64,000 bases of DNA, taken from contig NW_024104769.1 in NCBI RefSeq assembly GCF_003945595.2, positions 154,400 through 218,399 of the forward strand, in the 5' to 3' direction. Within the stretch, counting starts at the first letter, position 1. The number at the start of each line of letters is the position of its first letter. Positions 62,461 through 64,000 of the stretch are shown one piece after another. Under the pieces are notes generated by a model. The model made no database searches. It saw only the letters and a program-made list of their open reading frames with translations, and was not told where the DNA came from. The DNA comes from Pipra filicauda. Its lineage: Eukaryota > Chordata > Aves > Passeriformes > Pipridae. Position numbers and translations under genes: made by a program.

Positions 62461-64000
62461 TCTGCCACCTGCCCCTGCTGCCACACACCACCCCTCTGAG
62501 ACGCCGGTGCCACTTTGTGCCTACACAGGGTCACCTCCCTACCTCAGGCTGAGCCACCCACCCCCCGCACCAGCTCCACATCACCCCGACCAACATCAGC
62601 TGTGCCATCCGTCCCTGCCACTCTGCACCACCTTGGGGTCACCTCCCTGCCACCTGCTTGGTGTCACTGCAGCCTTGTACCCCTATATCAGCTCAGGGCA
62701 ACATACCTGCCACCATCGGTGCCCTGGCAGAGGTCCAGGGTCATCACCACCCCAGCCTGGGATGAACATGTCACCTGCCCCCTGCACCAGCTTGCTGTCA
62801 CCTCTGCCAGGCCCCTGCACTGCTCAGTCTCCTTCTTGCCACCCCCCACAGCTTGGTGTCACATTCACCTGCCATCTCACACACAGCACTGGCTCAGTGC
62901 CACTGTCACACCTTGCACCAGCTGTATCATCCTCCTGCCCACCTGCACCACCTGTGCCACTGGCCCTGCTCCTGCTCTACACCCACCACTTGCTCCCATC
63001 CCTGACCCCCTATGACAGCTCTGTGTCACCTTGTCCCTCCCCCCTTGTCCCCTGCTGGTCACAGCCCATTTGAAAGGCGAGAATTGGGGTTGACTCCAAT
63101 GGAAAATGGGTAGAGAACAGAAAGTCCCCCTGTGCTCAGCCCACCTCTCCTCCCTGCAAAGACCTGGTGATGCCAGATGGGCAAACAGCCGGGCTGGCTC
63201 CCTGAGGAGCATGCCAGCCACAGAAACGGGCCACTGAACTTCCCCGGAGATGACAGCCAGCCCAGGGGGATACAGCCTCACACCGGAGAGGGGGACACAC
63301 CATTTTCCCCCCAGAACTCACCATTTCCCCCTTGCCCACATCATTGGGAGAGTACCTGGGGGAAGGTCTGAGCAGCTGCTGGTCTTCCCACCTCTTCTCA
63401 TGCTGGAAACAGGCAGAAACACCCCAACCCCTGCAGAGGATGAGGAGCATCCCACACCTTCTGCCCGGAATTACATTTATTGAGGGTCAGACACTGGCAT
63501 GCTCCGGGCAGGAGGGGGAGCATCCCCCGCCCAGCCCCAGCTCACGCGAGCTCCCGGGCGGTTTGCTTCCCTAGCAAATTCCAAGACCTCATAAAAGCCT
63601 GACTCAGCTCTTAGTGCTGAGGTCTGAAGTGAAAGCTTGCAGATATGCACGGGGGGTTGGCACAGCCAAGGCTGACCCTTGTGCTGGGGCAGTTTTGCTC
63701 TCCTGGTTCCTGAAAGTCTGGTTTGCAGCAGCCTGGGAAGGCAGAGCCCCTTGGCCAGCACCCTCCCCTTGCCAGTCCTGCCACCTTCAAAGCACCCAAA
63801 ATTTCCCAGCCATCCCCCACTGACTTCAAAGGAGCAAGCTCAAGGCTGGCAGAGCTCCATTTACTCTCACCCAGCTGGACACAGCTGATACATTCTGGTC
63901 CAGCTGGAGTCCATGTCACCACCCAGATCATCTCCATATCTTTAGCTGAGTTTTGCCACAATTTCAAAGAGGAAAAAAAAACAGTTTGGGGCATTGATGG
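62461..64000. other. Upstream flank after the minisatellite
   Basis: Pyrimidine-rich, decaying repeat-like sequence to about 63000 (CACC/CTGCCACC-rich), then unique sequence. The only signal of note is the minus-strand poly(A) site at 63476. Frames at 63611-63994 and 63477-63761 do not look like real protein. Confidence 0.5.
63476..63481 (-). promoter_or_regulatory. Strong minus-strand poly(A) signal, possible 3' end of the next gene
   Basis: Minus strand reads CTGACCCTCAATAAATG, then TAATTCC as a plausible cleavage region, then GGTGTGGG and GGGGTTGGGGTGTTT, GU/G-rich downstream elements. It lies about 2.4 kb upstream of the IGSF9B start on the same strand. The terminal exon would lie between about 63460 and the right edge or beyond. 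No coding frame in that stretch is convincing, so the gene is not identified. Confidence 0.4.

Noticed and set aside
63611..63994. 127-codon minus-strand frame as last exon of the right-hand gene
   Set aside because: Translation lacks protein-like character and no acceptor in phase is evident; the poly(A) signal is kept but the coding call is not.

Overview
This 64 kb window is nuclear DNA from a bird, probably a gene-dense, GC-rich microchromosome. The evidence is multi-exon eukaryotic gene structure with GT/AG introns, a CpG-rich promoter, and five CR1 LINE fragments carrying the short ATTCTATG-type 3' tail found in avian and reptilian genomes. There are no bacterial operons, phage genes, CRISPR arrays or recognisable tRNA/rRNA genes.

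One gene dominates. An orthologue of IGSF9B (protein turtle homolog B, a neuronal immunoglobulin-superfamily adhesion receptor) lies on the minus strand from the start codon at 61070 to the stop at 22162. Twenty coding exons can be joined with consistent phase at every junction (4305 nt, 1434 residues). They encode a signal peptide, five Ig domains, two fibronectin III domains, one transmembrane helix and a long proline-rich cytoplasmic tail. The tail ends in a C-terminal class I PDZ-ligand-like sequence.

Layout. 1-10.9 kb: intergenic DNA downstream of IGSF9B. It holds AT-rich, motif-dense islands that look like regulatory elements, one CR1, small tandem repeats, and a possible signal-peptide exon of another minus-strand gene at 3982-4054. 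About 10.9-22.2 kb: inferred very long 3' UTR, with several candidate poly(A) signals and a well-preserved MIR-like SINE. 22.2-31.2 kb: the two C-terminal exons and the long intron 18. 31.2-35.1 kb: the giant cytoplasmic exon, a 46-nt exon and the transmembrane exon. 36.4-53.4 kb: exons for the two FN3 and five Ig domains. 53.4-61.0 kb: intron 1. 61.0-61.6 kb: CpG-rich promoter with paired CCAAT boxes and a (GGGCAC)n repeat. 61.6-62.5 kb: a 42-bp minisatellite. 63.5 kb: a convincing minus-strand poly(A) signal that may end the next gene to the right.

The most interesting points concern how the receptor tail can vary. The splice donor of exon 18 contains an in-frame stop, so splicing decides between a tail with the Lys-rich segment and PDZ ligand and one without them. 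Skipping the 46-nt exon 17 would cut the tail just past the membrane. A perfect decoy donor sits 17 nt into exon 18. Exon calls rest on translated similarity to the known IGSF9B family as remembered and on splice-site and phase agreement; no alignment or database search was possible.
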